DNA of 64,000 bases from Candidatus Nitrotoga sp. LAW (GTDB taxonomy: Bacteria; Pseudomonadota; Gammaproteobacteria; Burkholderiales; Gallionellaceae), in the NCBI GenBank assembly GCA_003402315.1, contig QFXI01000021.1:229587-293586 (forward strand). The letters are read 5' to 3'. Position 1 is the first letter of the stretch; every line of letters starts with the position of its first letter. Shown one piece after another: positions 1 through 8,680 of this stretch. Below the pieces are notes generated by a model, which saw only the letters and a program-made list of their open reading frames with translations, did not search any database and was not told where the DNA came from. The position numbers and the translations under genes were made by a program.

Positions 1-241
1 CCGCCGCAAAAAACATATCAAAAGGCGCGCCATTCTGAATTTGTGAGGTGAATTTTCCTGATGCGCCATAAATAGGCTTTACCTCATTGTTATGGTGTTC
101 GGCATTAAATTTATTCACAATATCGGTCATAGCGAATTTAATACTGGAAGCGGCGACGATTGTGATGGTTTCCGCCATGGCGATGCTGGATCCAAATGCG
201 AATGCTACCGCGATAACAAGGGTGTGAAATATTTTAATCAT
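1..241 (-). CDS. modA: Molybdate ABC transporter periplasmic binding protein ModA (partial, N-terminal 80 residues)
   Basis: The gene starts at an ATG at 241-239 and runs off the left edge. The first 23 residues form a signal peptide (MIKIFHTLVIAVAFAFGSSI then AMA). The mature part has the ModA pattern: 'TIVAASSIKFAM' (the oxyanion-contacting serines), then 'YGASGKFTSQI' and 'NGAPFDMFFAA'. The family binds molybdate or tungstate in the periplasm and delivers it to ModBC. It begins 28 bp downstream of the porin stop, so it is probably cotranscribed with the porin and with molbindin further upstream. ModB and ModC would be expected beyond the edge. Confidence 0.88.
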   Translation of the reverse strand, partial: MIKIFHTLVIAVAFAFGSSIAMAETITIVAASSIKFAMTDIVNKFNAEHHNNEVKPIYGASGKFTSQIQNGAPFDMFFAA

Positions 242-269
242 GGTAAAAGCTCCTGTTCATTGATTGGAA

Positions 270-2012
270 TTAAAATGCAACTACAGTAGCGTCTATCCAG
301 ACTAGGTGTGAGTTTTCACCTCGTCCAAGCGTCACTTTCTGGGACGTTGCTTTGGCAAAATCTCCCGCCATGAAGTAGGAATAGCCTACAACCATCGATA
401 AGTGTTTATTGACTGAAAATTGTGCACGCATGTCAAACTCATCACCTATATCCTTGCCGCTTTTTCCCGTTATGTCGCGCAAGTTGTTTCCCCCAGCCCA
501 GCGGTCTGTGGCACTGGCTAGTTTGTACCAGCTATAACCAAAATCAAGTTTTAAGGTAGCGATAGGGTTGAACTCTCCGCGAAGCTTAGTGGCGCGGATG
601 TTTTCCATCTGAATATAATCAGTATGGGACCATGGTCTGGCAAAGCCGAATAAACGCTCAAAACGTTGACTTTTATTGTCATTTGGATTTTTATCGCCGC
701 TAGCATAGCCTAAATTAGCCATAACACGGGGTTTCCATGCATGGTTGAAGGTATAGCCTGATTCCATGTTATAACCATAGGCATCATGATCCTGCCCGTT
801 ATCGCTACCCCATTGCTTGACATAGTTCAAATCCCAATCGACACCGGTATTGCCTACTATCCCATAGGCACGCAAGCCCCCGGTGTTAATTTCACGATTT
901 GTTTTGTCAACTGCAGTGGCAAGTGCGCCCGTTGAAGCATATTTTACCTTACTGCCATTTTGTTGTAGTAAGTAGTAATAAGGTTGGAATGTGGCTACAT
1001 CTGACCATTTGCGCACATCAAACATAGCCCCGTAGAACCACTGGGCTTCATTGGCTTTGTCCGCTTGCTCCATAAAACGAACTACTGGGTTAAAGGCAAA
1101 GACAGTTCCTTGCCAGTCACTATTTTTCTGGCCTAAAACTGCACGGTAACCTTGGAAATTATTCGTGGTATTACGATATTCATTTCGTGCAACCAAGCGT
1201 TTATCCGTTAACTCAAAAGCCATGCGCCCAGCCCGCAGGCTGAGTGGCCTGTCGTTGCCCCGATCATCTACCCCCAGCGCATCTTTAAAGAACAATTCCC
1301 CATAACCTTGAATAAACTCTGTTTTATTGACCTCTAAATTGGTATACGGGTATCCCTGGTTAAAACGTCTAGAATCTTGAAACTCAAAGGTAGCGCGTAA
1401 TGGGTCAAATATGTTTTTTACCGCAGCATAGAGGCGTGTCCGTAATGAAATTGGTTCATCCACGGTATCTGTCTTTCGGCGATAGTCATTTTCACGAGAT
1501 TCATAACGAAGCCGAGCTTCTACACCAATGTCCAACCAATTAACATCTTGCCAACCATCAATATCTTTAAGCCATGTTTTATTGACTTGCTTGACATAGC
1601 GAGGGGGTTCAGTTTGTATGGTTAACCCAGAACTACGGAATTGAACATAATAACTAGGCGTCTGGGCCGAAACCTTAACTGGGGTCTTAACTTCTGATGT
1701 GTCAGTTTTAGTCGTTTTCTTGACTTGCAAGGCAGAATTTTCCTTGTCGGTTTCCTTCGATTGTGCTATGTCCTGTACTTCTTGCCCCACCGACTTTTCA
1801 TTTTGCAGTTTCAACTGCATGTTTTCCTGAGCAAGGACACAGGGTGACACCACTAACAAACTACTAGCCAAAATACTGGTTTTTATTTTCGACCCAGACA
1901 TTTTAATTTTGACAAGAGCCAAATCTTGAAACTCTATTAATTTCGTAACTCTCTTGAAATTGATAGCCTGACTAATCATTTTGTCTAATGGGTCATGAAA
2001 AGTTTTTAGCAT
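270..2012 (-). CDS. Outer-membrane porin, alginate-export-like beta-barrel, in a molybdate locus
   Basis: A 580-residue protein on the start used here. A hydrophobic signal segment (TSILASSLLVVSPCVLAQ) lies near residues 44-61, followed by a charged, Lys/Gln/Thr-rich linker and then a long run of alternating aromatic and polar strands. It ends in aromatic Phe (WIDATVVAF), as beta-barrels recognised by BamA do. The overall pattern fits the alginate_export family of two-partner-independent porins. Start choice is uncertain: ATG at 2012 has an AGGGGC ribosome site; ATG at 1901 would put the signal peptide at the very N-terminus but has no ribosome site. It lies between molbindin and modA, with a ModE-like operator just upstream at 2037-2064. 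A role as a channel for molybdate is inference. Confidence 0.75.
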   Translation of the reverse strand: MLKTFHDPLDKMISQAINFKRVTKLIEFQDLALVKIKMSGSKIKTSILASSLLVVSPCVLAQENMQLKLQNEKSVGQEVQDIAQSKETDKENSALQVKKTTKTDTSEVKTPVKVSAQTPSYYVQFRSSGLTIQTEPPRYVKQVNKTWLKDIDGWQDVNWLDIGVEARLRYESRENDYRRKTDTVDEPISLRTRLYAAVKNIFDPLRATFEFQDSRRFNQGYPYTNLEVNKTEFIQGYGELFFKDALGVDDRGNDRPLSLRAGRMAFELTDKRLVARNEYRNTTNNFQGYRAVLGQKNSDWQGTVFAFNPVVRFMEQADKANEAQWFYGAMFDVRKWSDVATFQPYYYLLQQNGSKVKYASTGALATAVDKTNREINTGGLRAYGIVGNTGVDWDLNYVKQWGSDNGQDHDAYGYNMESGYTFNHAWKPRVMANLGYASGDKNPNDNKSQRFERLFGFARPWSHTDYIQMENIRATKLRGEFNPIATLKLDFGYSWYKLASATDRWAGGNNLRDITGKSGKDIGDEFDMRAQFSVNKHLSMVVGYSYFMAGDFAKATSQKVTLGRGENSHLVWIDATVVAF

Positions 2013-2036
2013 AATTGCCCCTGAAGAATTATCCAA

Positions 2037-2064
2037 ATCAAAATGTACAAAACTACATAACGAT
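2037..2064 (-). promoter_or_regulatory. ModE-like operator upstream of the porin
   Basis: On the plus strand the site reads ATCAAAATGTA, six bases, then TACATAACGAT. The E. coli ModE consensus, from memory, is ATCGNTATATA-N6-TATATAACGAT. The right half matches 10 of 11 and the left half 7 of 11, with exactly the N6 spacing. It ends about 25 bp upstream of the ATG at 2012. A near-identical site lies at 2693-2720. No modE gene is visible in the window. Confidence 0.6.
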
Positions 2065-2098
2065 AGTTAAAAAAAACCGTAGGCTGTGGTTTTACTCT

Positions 2099-2527
2099 CT
2101 ATGCATCTACGGCAAGAAGAACATTAGATGCCTTGATTAAGGCACAAGCCGGGCTACCAATCGAGAATTTGAGTAAGTTTTGCGATTCATTGGTGATGAT
2201 CGCAACAAGCGTATTGTCATTGCCGAAATCAAGAGTCACTTCGGTATTTACAGCACCTTTCTCTATTCGGTTGACCACCCCGCACAGCCGATTACGCGCT
2301 GACGTTATGATCTTCTCATCCGCTAATGTCAAAATCACCCATGAAGACTTGATTAACGCGTATGCAGCTTTGCCTGGCACAAGGCCCAATAACCGTGCAC
2401 TTTCGATTGTTACAATGGCATACACCGTTACACCACTTTCTAGCCTAAGCGTCACTTCTGAATTAACTGCCCCATCAATCACTGTTACAACAGTACCTTT
2501 CAACGTATTACGTGCACTTGTTTTCAT
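2099..2527 (-). CDS. Molbindin: tandem Mop (TOBE) domain molybdate-binding protein
   Basis: 142 residues made of two Mop repeats with a period of about 72 residues. The conserved motif appears as SARNTLKG at residues 4-11 and SARNRLCG at 76-83, each followed by a 'GAVN(S/T)EVTL' strand and ending in 'ALIKxSxVxL'. Molbindins are cytoplasmic oligomers that store or buffer molybdate or tungstate oxyanions. There is no DNA-binding domain, so it is not ModE itself. It is first in the putative molbindin-porin-modA unit and carries its own ModE-like site 166 bp upstream. Confidence 0.9.
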   Translation of the reverse strand: MKTSARNTLKGTVVTVIDGAVNSEVTLRLESGVTVYAIVTIESARLLGLVPGKAAYALIKSSWVILTLADEKIITSARNRLCGVVNRIEKGAVNTEVTLDFGNDNTLVAIITNESQNLLKFSIGSPACALIKASNVLLAVDA

Positions 2528-2692
2528 CTTAAATTCTCCTTAATTAAAATATCCAACGCTTTTTCATCGAGTACCGCAAATAACTGGGTTTATAGTGCTC
2601 TGCGGCGGCCCAATTAAACTCCCAAACGTACCCTACTCAGTCAGGCTGACCCGTCACCACACCGTATACATCCACTTTATTTCGAAGCGGTC

Positions 2693-2720
2693 ATCAAAGT
2701 ATATATTACTACATAACGAT
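2693..2720 (-). promoter_or_regulatory. ModE-like operator upstream of molbindin
   Basis: The plus strand reads ATCAAAGTATA, TATTAC, then TACATAACGAT. The right half-site and the spacing are identical to those of the site at 2037-2064; the sites share 15 bases (ACTACATAACGATAG). Two copies of the same imperfect palindrome in front of two consecutive molybdenum-linked genes are unlikely by chance. Confidence 0.6.
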
Positions 2721-2753
2721 AGACAATAAATTATATTATTTAAAATTATTGGC

Positions 2754-2809
2754 GGATTCAACTCTGAAGTGCAACTTTTGTAAGGGTGGATTCAAGTTCG
2801 AAGTGCAAC
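2754..2809 (+). repeat. Two direct copies of an IS3-type terminal sequence
   Basis: 22-bp copies at 2754-2775 and 2788-2809 differ at three positions and share GGATTCAA and GAAGTGCAAC. They lie immediately upstream of the transposase remnant that starts near 2811 and look like insertion-sequence ends. Two left ends in a row suggest a nested or repeated insertion followed by deletion. Confidence 0.5.
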
Positions 2810-2810
2810 A

Positions 2811-3110
2811 GCTAATGCTGGCTTTGTGGATGACCGCCCCAAATCAGATCTGGGTAGCCGACATCACTCATCTCCCTACTGATGAGGGTTGACTTTGTCT
2901 GGCAAGCCACAAAGGTTTGTTCAGTGACGACCTGGCCAGCTACACAGGGTAGCCAGTATTGCGCCCATGAGTACAGAAATTGCTCGATCAGCGGCCATGG
3001 CGCCATCAATATCACGCCAGAGGAACGGCTACAGCAAAGCCCCATGAAAAGAGAACTACTCAATATGAAAATAGATTGGCGGCATGAACCCATCGGTGTC
3101 CATTATTGAC
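2811..3110 (+). pseudogene. Decayed IS3-family transposase OrfB
   Basis: Reading across frames gives the IS3 OrfB catalytic core: 'PNQIWVADITHLPTDEG' (first catalytic Asp region), with the usual next Trp replaced by TGA. Then comes 'HKGLFSDDLASYT', a jump to 'GSQYCAHEY', and after a frameshift 'APSISRQRNGYSKAPMK' in place of the usual 'SMSRRGNCYDNAPMES'. Stops, an internal deletion and frameshifts leave no functional transposase. It separates the molybdate locus from the merR/ihfA/pheST block. Confidence 0.75.
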
Positions 3111-3184
3111 AACCAATCTCACTTATAGTTTTTTGTTACAGCAGACTACCATCTAAATGATGGTCTAAAACCAGAGGATTCTTA

Positions 3185-3553
3185 CTACCCTAGTAGGGCG
3201 ATAATTTCACTGATTTCACGACGTAATTCGGACAAATTAGCGGATGATTGAAGCGGTTGCGGCTGATTTTCTATTCGTTGTTCAACAAAATCACTCAAGC
3301 GACCACGAGCTCCACTGATAGTAAAACCCTCTTCATACAACAATTGCCTGATACGACGGATAAGTAAAACTTCATGATGCTGATAATAACGTCGATTGCC
3401 ACCCCGTTTAACGGGTTTAAGTTGGGTAAACTCCTGCTCCCAATAACGCAATACATGCGCCTTCACCCCGCATAACTCACTTACTTCGCCAATAGTGAAA
3501 TACCGCTTAGCCGGAATCGATGGCAGGACGGCATTAAGCTTGTGGTTTTCCAT
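3185..3553 (-). CDS. MerR-family transcriptional regulator
   Basis: 122 residues. A MerR winged helix occupies roughly residues 17-85: '[20 protein letters not shown]', WEQEF and the wing residues 'GGNRRYY'. A short helical tail follows and there is no cysteine-rich metal-binding end. A gene of this type directly follows ihfA in many beta- and gammaproteobacteria. Its start overlaps the ihfA 3' end by 20 bp, so it is translated from the pheS-pheT-ihfA transcript. The ligand and target are unknown. Confidence 0.85.
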   Translation of the reverse strand: MENHKLNAVLPSIPAKRYFTIGEVSELCGVKAHVLRYWEQEFTQLKPVKRGGNRRYYQHHEVLLIRRIRQLLYEEGFTISGARGRLSDFVEQRIENQPQPLQSSANLSELRREISEIIALLG

Positions 3554-3839
3554 GATAATTTATCTCTACCATACTCTTGAGTTTCTGGCTGGGATGAAAA
3601 GTTACTACGCGACGTGCCGTTATGGGAATGTCTTCGCCTGTCTTTGGATTGCGCCCAGGCCGTTGGGGCTTGTCGCGTAGCTGAAAATTGCCAAAACCGG
3701 ACAGCTTGACACTTTCACCATGTTCAAGCTGAGCACGAATTTCTTCGAAATAAGACTCAACCATATCCTTGGCTTCACGCTTATTCAAGCCAACTTTTTC
3801 AAACAATAAATCCGCAAGCTCTGCTTTGGTTAATGTCAT
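3534..3839 (-). CDS. ihfA: Integration host factor subunit alpha
   Basis: 101 residues, the normal length. It has the HU/IHF fold with '[20 protein letters not shown]' at the N-terminus, the 'KLSGFGNF' strand and the DNA-intercalating arm '[14 protein letters not shown]' near residues 62-75, whose Pro is the kinking residue. It forms a heterodimer with IhfB and bends DNA in replication, recombination and transcription. It follows pheT by 10 bp, the classic pheST-ihfA order. Confidence 0.96.
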   Translation of the reverse strand: MTLTKAELADLLFEKVGLNKREAKDMVESYFEEIRAQLEHGESVKLSGFGNFQLRDKPQRPGRNPKTGEDIPITARRVVTFHPSQKLKSMVEINYHGKPQA

Positions 3840-3849
3840 TGATCACCCC

Positions 3850-6204
3850 TTATATACGTAACTGCGCACCATGCTGTTGCAAAACTGCGGCCAAGCGCAC
3901 GATACTTTGTTCAATTTCACTATCAATTAATGTTTTTTGAGTATCTTGCAATAACACACGGAAAGCAAGGCTTTTTTTTCCGTCCCCTACACCCTTACCA
4001 CGATACAGATCAAACAACGCGATTTCTACCACATACAAGGTATTGCTACCCAACATAGCATCCAATAAAGATTGGGTTGATACACTTTCATCCACGACTA
4101 CCGCAAGATCACGGCGCACCCGCGGAAATTTAGAAATCTCGCTGGCATGTGGTACATTTGCTGATATCAAGGCATCCAACTCAACCTCGAACCACACCAC
4201 TGCCTGTGGAATTCCATACTGCTGCAACCACTTCGGATGCAACTCTCCTATCCAACCCACCACTTGCCCATGCAGCAAGACTTGTGCCGAACGTCCGGGG
4301 TGAGAAGCAGAGTGTGGCGACGCCGAAAAACTTAATAGTGCCGGAGCAAACAACGCTTCTATATCTGCCTTTACATCATAAAAATCCACGTTACGCGCCG
4401 CCACCCCCCATTGTTCCGGCAGCGCCGTTCCATAAGCCAATCCGGTCACACGTTCGTACTGTGCATAACTTCCCGCCTCGGCAGCAAAACAAGCGCCCAT
4501 CTCAAACAGGCGAACACGCGGCTCCTTGCGTGCGAGGTTGGATCGCAAAACGGCGAGCAGTCCACCCAGCAAACTGCTGCGCATCACACTCATCTGGCTG
4601 GCGATTGGATTCTTCAATGCGACCGGCGCGGTATTGCCGCATAGGTCACGCTCCCACTCCGCGTCCACAAAGGCGTAGGTGATTGCTTCCTGATAATCGC
4701 GCAGCACCAGCGCTTGGCGCAGCTTCGCCAAGGGGCGCTGCGCCTCGGCCAGTGGCAACATGGTCATGCGCGCTTGCGGCGGTACAGCCTGTATTCGCTC
4801 GTAACCATGTACGCGTGCGATTTCCTCAATTAGATCTTCCTCAATGGCGATATCGAACCGATAACTGGGCGGTGTGACACTGAATTCATCGCCTTTTTGC
4901 TGAGCAACCATGCCTAGGCGCGGCAGCATCTGCAAGACCTCTTGCGCTTCCAGTGACATGCCCAACACGCGCTCAATCCGTGGTAGGCGCAATTTCACCG
5001 GATTGCGCGCGGGTAATTCACCCAGCACTTCACTCACCACACCAGCTTGTCCGCCGCAGATATCAAGGATCAATTGCGTAGCCCTGTCTAGTGCTTCCTT
5101 AGTAGCTGCAAAATCCACACCTCGCTCGAAACGAAAAGAAGAATCAGAGCCGAAACCCAAACGGCGCGACTTGCCGACAATCACGCCAGGTGCGAAGAAC
5201 GCGCTCTCCAGAAAAATATCCGTGGTCGCGTCGCCCACCGCGCTGTCCGCCCCGCCCATCACGCCTGCCAATGCAATCGGCTGCATATCATCAGCGATCA
5301 CCAGCATGTCTTCTTGCAGGTTCACAACTTGCTCGTTCAGCAGCTTCAGGCTTTCACCTATACGTGCGAAACGCACTTCGATGCCGCCATTCAATTTGTT
5401 CAGGTCAAAAGCATGCAACGGCTGACCCAACTCAAGCAATACGTAGTTGGTCACGTCCACCAGCGCACTGATGCTACGCAAACCGCAGCGCTTCAGACGC
5501 CGCACCATCCATGCTGGCGTGGCTGACTTTGCGTTTACGCCGGTAATTACGCGTCCCGTATAGCGTGGGCAAGCGGCTGATGCAGCCACCTGAACCTTAC
5601 AGCTACGGTCGCAGCCTTGTTTGAAATCTGCTTGGGGCAAGGCTTGTAACGGTGAACCTGTCAAGGCAGAAACTTCGCGCGCGATACCATACAACGACAG
5701 ACAATCGCTGCGGTTTGGCGTCAACTTTAGCGTAATCTGATGATCGTTAAGATCAAGGTGCTCGCGTATGCCCTGCCCGATCACTGCATCAACAGCTAAC
5801 TCCATAAGACCCTGGCTCTCTTCCGTCAAACCGAGCTCTTTCTCCGAACACATCATGCCGAACGATGCGACACCGCGCACCTTGGCTTGCTTGATCTCGA
5901 TGCCCGGCAGCTTCGCTCCAACCAGCGCGCAAGGCGCTTTCATGCCGACACTGACGTTCTGCGCGCCGCACACGATACTCAGTGGCTCGGCTTGACCGAT
6001 ATCCACGGTCAACACGTTCAGGCGGTCGGCGTCAGCATGCTTATCCTTGGTCAACACCTGTGCGACAACGACCTTGTCAAAAACTGGCGCAACCGCAACC
6101 ATTGCCTCCACTTCCAATCCAGCCATTGTCAACAGATGTGCTAGCTCATCGCTGGAGAGCGATGGGTTGACGAATGAGCGCAGCCAAGATTCTGAAAATT
6201 GCAT
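3850..6204 (-). CDS. pheT: Phenylalanine--tRNA ligase beta subunit
   Basis: 784 residues, the usual length for the bacterial beta chain. Domains in order: N-terminal tRNA-binding EMAP/OB fold (about 40-150), B3/B4 editing region (about 210-390, which removes mis-charged Tyr), B5 (about 400-480), the synthetase-like core, and the C-terminal ferredoxin-like anticodon-binding domain ('SKFPRVRRDLAVVVDESV', about 690-784). It pairs with PheS as an alpha2-beta2 enzyme. The ATG at 6204 lies 2 bp after the pheS stop, so the two are translationally coupled. Confidence 0.97.
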   Translation of the reverse strand: MQFSESWLRSFVNPSLSSDELAHLLTMAGLEVEAMVAVAPVFDKVVVAQVLTKDKHADADRLNVLTVDIGQAEPLSIVCGAQNVSVGMKAPCALVGAKLPGIEIKQAKVRGVASFGMMCSEKELGLTEESQGLMELAVDAVIGQGIREHLDLNDHQITLKLTPNRSDCLSLYGIAREVSALTGSPLQALPQADFKQGCDRSCKVQVAASAACPRYTGRVITGVNAKSATPAWMVRRLKRCGLRSISALVDVTNYVLLELGQPLHAFDLNKLNGGIEVRFARIGESLKLLNEQVVNLQEDMLVIADDMQPIALAGVMGGADSAVGDATTDIFLESAFFAPGVIVGKSRRLGFGSDSSFRFERGVDFAATKEALDRATQLILDICGGQAGVVSEVLGELPARNPVKLRLPRIERVLGMSLEAQEVLQMLPRLGMVAQQKGDEFSVTPPSYRFDIAIEEDLIEEIARVHGYERIQAVPPQARMTMLPLAEAQRPLAKLRQALVLRDYQEAITYAFVDAEWERDLCGNTAPVALKNPIASQMSVMRSSLLGGLLAVLRSNLARKEPRVRLFEMGACFAAEAGSYAQYERVTGLAYGTALPEQWGVAARNVDFYDVKADIEALFAPALLSFSASPHSASHPGRSAQVLLHGQVVGWIGELHPKWLQQYGIPQAVVWFEVELDALISANVPHASEISKFPRVRRDLAVVVDESVSTQSLLDAMLGSNTLYVVEIALFDLYRGKGVGDGKKSLAFRVLLQDTQKTLIDSEIEQSIVRLAAVLQQHGAQLRI

Positions 6205-6206
6205 AA

Positions 6207-7226
<1,020 letters not shown>

Positions 7227-7360
7227 TTATTAATAATCTCCTCTGAAAGGGGAGATGGAGAAGTTAGCGACATAATTGGGCCAAGATCGCAAATCGCCCT
7301 AAAGTCTCTCAAAAAAGATTAATTTCTAATCAAGAACATAACTTGAGCGGCTTTATAAAA

Positions 7361-7389
7361 AACAAAAAAGAGGCGCCGAACGCCTCTTT
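7361..7389 (-). terminator. Rho-independent terminator after rplT
   Basis: Read on the minus strand, AAAGAGGCG and CGCCTCTTT form a 9-bp stem around a 5-base loop, followed at once by TTTGTTTTTT. It lies 20 bp past the rplT stop and closes the thrS-infC-rpmI-rplT unit. Confidence 0.9.
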
Positions 7390-7408
7390 AATGTAGTTTA
7401 ACTTGAGC

Positions 7409-7768
7409 TTAAACGCCGAGGCTGGCTTTGGCCTGTCCGACAATCTGTATAAAGGCAAGCTTATCAAATACGGCAATATCCGCCAACACCTTGCGGTCGA
7501 TGCTAATCGCAGCTTTCTTAAGGCCGTTCATGAAAACGCTGTAGCTCAATCCTTGCTCACGTGCCGCTGCATTGATACGTGCAATCCACAATGTGCGGAA
7601 CTGGCGCTTGCGTTGCCGACGATCACGGTAGGCGTATTGACCAGCCTTCATTACTGCTTCTTTGGCAATACGATAGACGTTTTTACGGCGGCCACGATAA
7701 CCCTTGGCCAGGTCTAAAACTTTCTTATGGCGCGCTCGCGCCGTTACACCACGTTTAACTCTTGGCAT
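7409..7768 (-). CDS. rplT: 50S ribosomal protein L20
   Basis: 119 residues, very basic, with the L20 opening '[20 protein letters not shown]' and the conserved '[18 protein letters not shown]' helix. It is an early 23S rRNA assembly protein. In other proteobacteria it represses its own operon by binding the rpmI leader. It follows rpmI by 10 bp in the usual infC-rpmI-rplT order. Confidence 0.98.
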   Translation of the reverse strand: MPRVKRGVTARARHKKVLDLAKGYRGRRKNVYRIAKEAVMKAGQYAYRDRRQRKRQFRTLWIARINAAAREQGLSYSVFMNGLKKAAISIDRKVLADIAVFDKLAFIQIVGQAKASLGV

Positions 7769-7778
7769 GTTCTACTCC

Positions 7779-7976
7779 TTATGCGTAGGGCATCATGGCG
7801 CGAATAGACGCCGTGTTGCTTGCGTGAACTTCGGTAGTACCACGCAATTGACGCTTGCTCTTGGTGGTCTTTTTGGTCAGGATGTGGCGTTTGAATGCTT
7901 GTGCGCGCTTGATACTGCCGCCTGCACGCACTTTGAAGCGCTTCGCAGCACCACTTTTTGTTTTCATTTTAGGCAT
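7779..7976 (-). CDS. rpmI: 50S ribosomal protein L35
   Basis: 65 residues, the typical length, with the L35 signature '[20 protein letters not shown]' and a basic '[19 protein letters not shown]' centre. A good ribosome site (AAAGGAG) precedes the ATG. It lies between infC and rplT; the 165-bp leader upstream holds a candidate attenuator hairpin. Confidence 0.98.
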   Translation of the reverse strand: MPKMKTKSGAAKRFKVRAGGSIKRAQAFKRHILTKKTTKSKRQLRGTTEVHASNTASIRAMMPYA

Positions 7977-8100
7977 AATTACTCCTTTATTTTATGACAT
8001 CAGGAGGCTCCTGGTAGGAACTCTTTAAAACCTGGAATCACTTATCTGGGACTGTTTACTACTAATCTGCTCTGACCAGTCCCTTAACCCGAGCAGCATC

Positions 8101-8129
8101 AAAAAAATCACCTCGGCATGACCGGAGGT
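8101..8129 (-). terminator. Candidate attenuator/terminator between infC and rpmI
   Basis: On the minus strand, ACCTCCGG-TCATG-CCGAGGT forms a short stem with one bulge, followed by GATTTTTTTG. It lies just after the infC stop and 125 bp before rpmI, where L20-dependent control operates in other bacteria. The stem is short, so it may only be a partial terminator. Confidence 0.5.
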
Positions 8130-8141
8130 TTACCTCATAAA

Positions 8142-8660
8142 TTATTTTTTTTTCGGCGCCAGTACCATTACCATCTGACGACCTTCCATTTTAGGATACT
8201 GTTCAACAGTACCATACTCTCCAAGATCAGCCATAACCCGCTCTATCATTTGCATACCAATATTCTGATGTGCGATCTCACGCCCACGAAAACGTAACGT
8301 AATTTTGGTTTTATCACCTTCCCCTAGAAATCGAATTAGATTACGCAACTTAATATTGTAATCACCATCATCCGTACCAGGCCTGAACTTGACTTCCTTT
8401 ATCTGAATCTGCTTTTGTTTAAGCTTAGCCTCATGCTGCTTCTTACTCTCAGCATACTTGAACTTGCCAATATCCATGATGCGACAAACCGGTGGTTCCG
8501 CCATTGGCGCAACTTCCACCAGATCCAAATCAGCCTCTTCAGCCAAACGTAAGGCTTCCGCGACTGCCACGACACCAAGTGGCTCCCCTTCTACACCAAC
8601 AAGCCGCACCTGAGGTGCTGTTATTTGCTCGTTAAGGCGTTGTTCTTTATCCTGAGCTAT
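8142..8660 (-). CDS. infC: Translation initiation factor IF-3, with an AUA start codon
   Basis: 172 residues when started at the ATA at 8660-8658; the first in-frame canonical codon (GTG at 8609) would cut off the conserved N-terminus '[19 protein letters not shown]'. A GGAG ribosome site sits 8 bases before the ATA. The N-domain is followed by the helical linker ([12 protein letters not shown]) and the C-domain '[17 protein letters not shown]'. IF-3 inspects start codons, and a rare start on infC is the known basis of its autoregulation (AUU in E. coli). It starts 20 bp after the thrS stop. Confidence 0.95.
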   Translation of the reverse strand: MAQDKEQRLNEQITAPQVRLVGVEGEPLGVVAVAEALRLAEEADLDLVEVAPMAEPPVCRIMDIGKFKYAESKKQHEAKLKQKQIQIKEVKFRPGTDDGDYNIKLRNLIRFLGEGDKTKITLRFRGREIAHQNIGMQMIERVMADLGEYGTVEQYPKMEGRQMVMVLAPKKK

Positions 8661-8680
8661 TGCAGTTTCTCCATTAAAAA

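Noticed and set aside
2133..2543. Plus-strand frame opposite molbindin
   Set aside because: It is the antisense of the two Mop repeats, which are well conserved; no family pattern in the plus frame.
4149..4682. Long plus-strand open frame inside pheT
   Set aside because: It lies wholly within the conserved pheT gene on the other strand, has no ribosome site, and its composition is that of an antisense frame.
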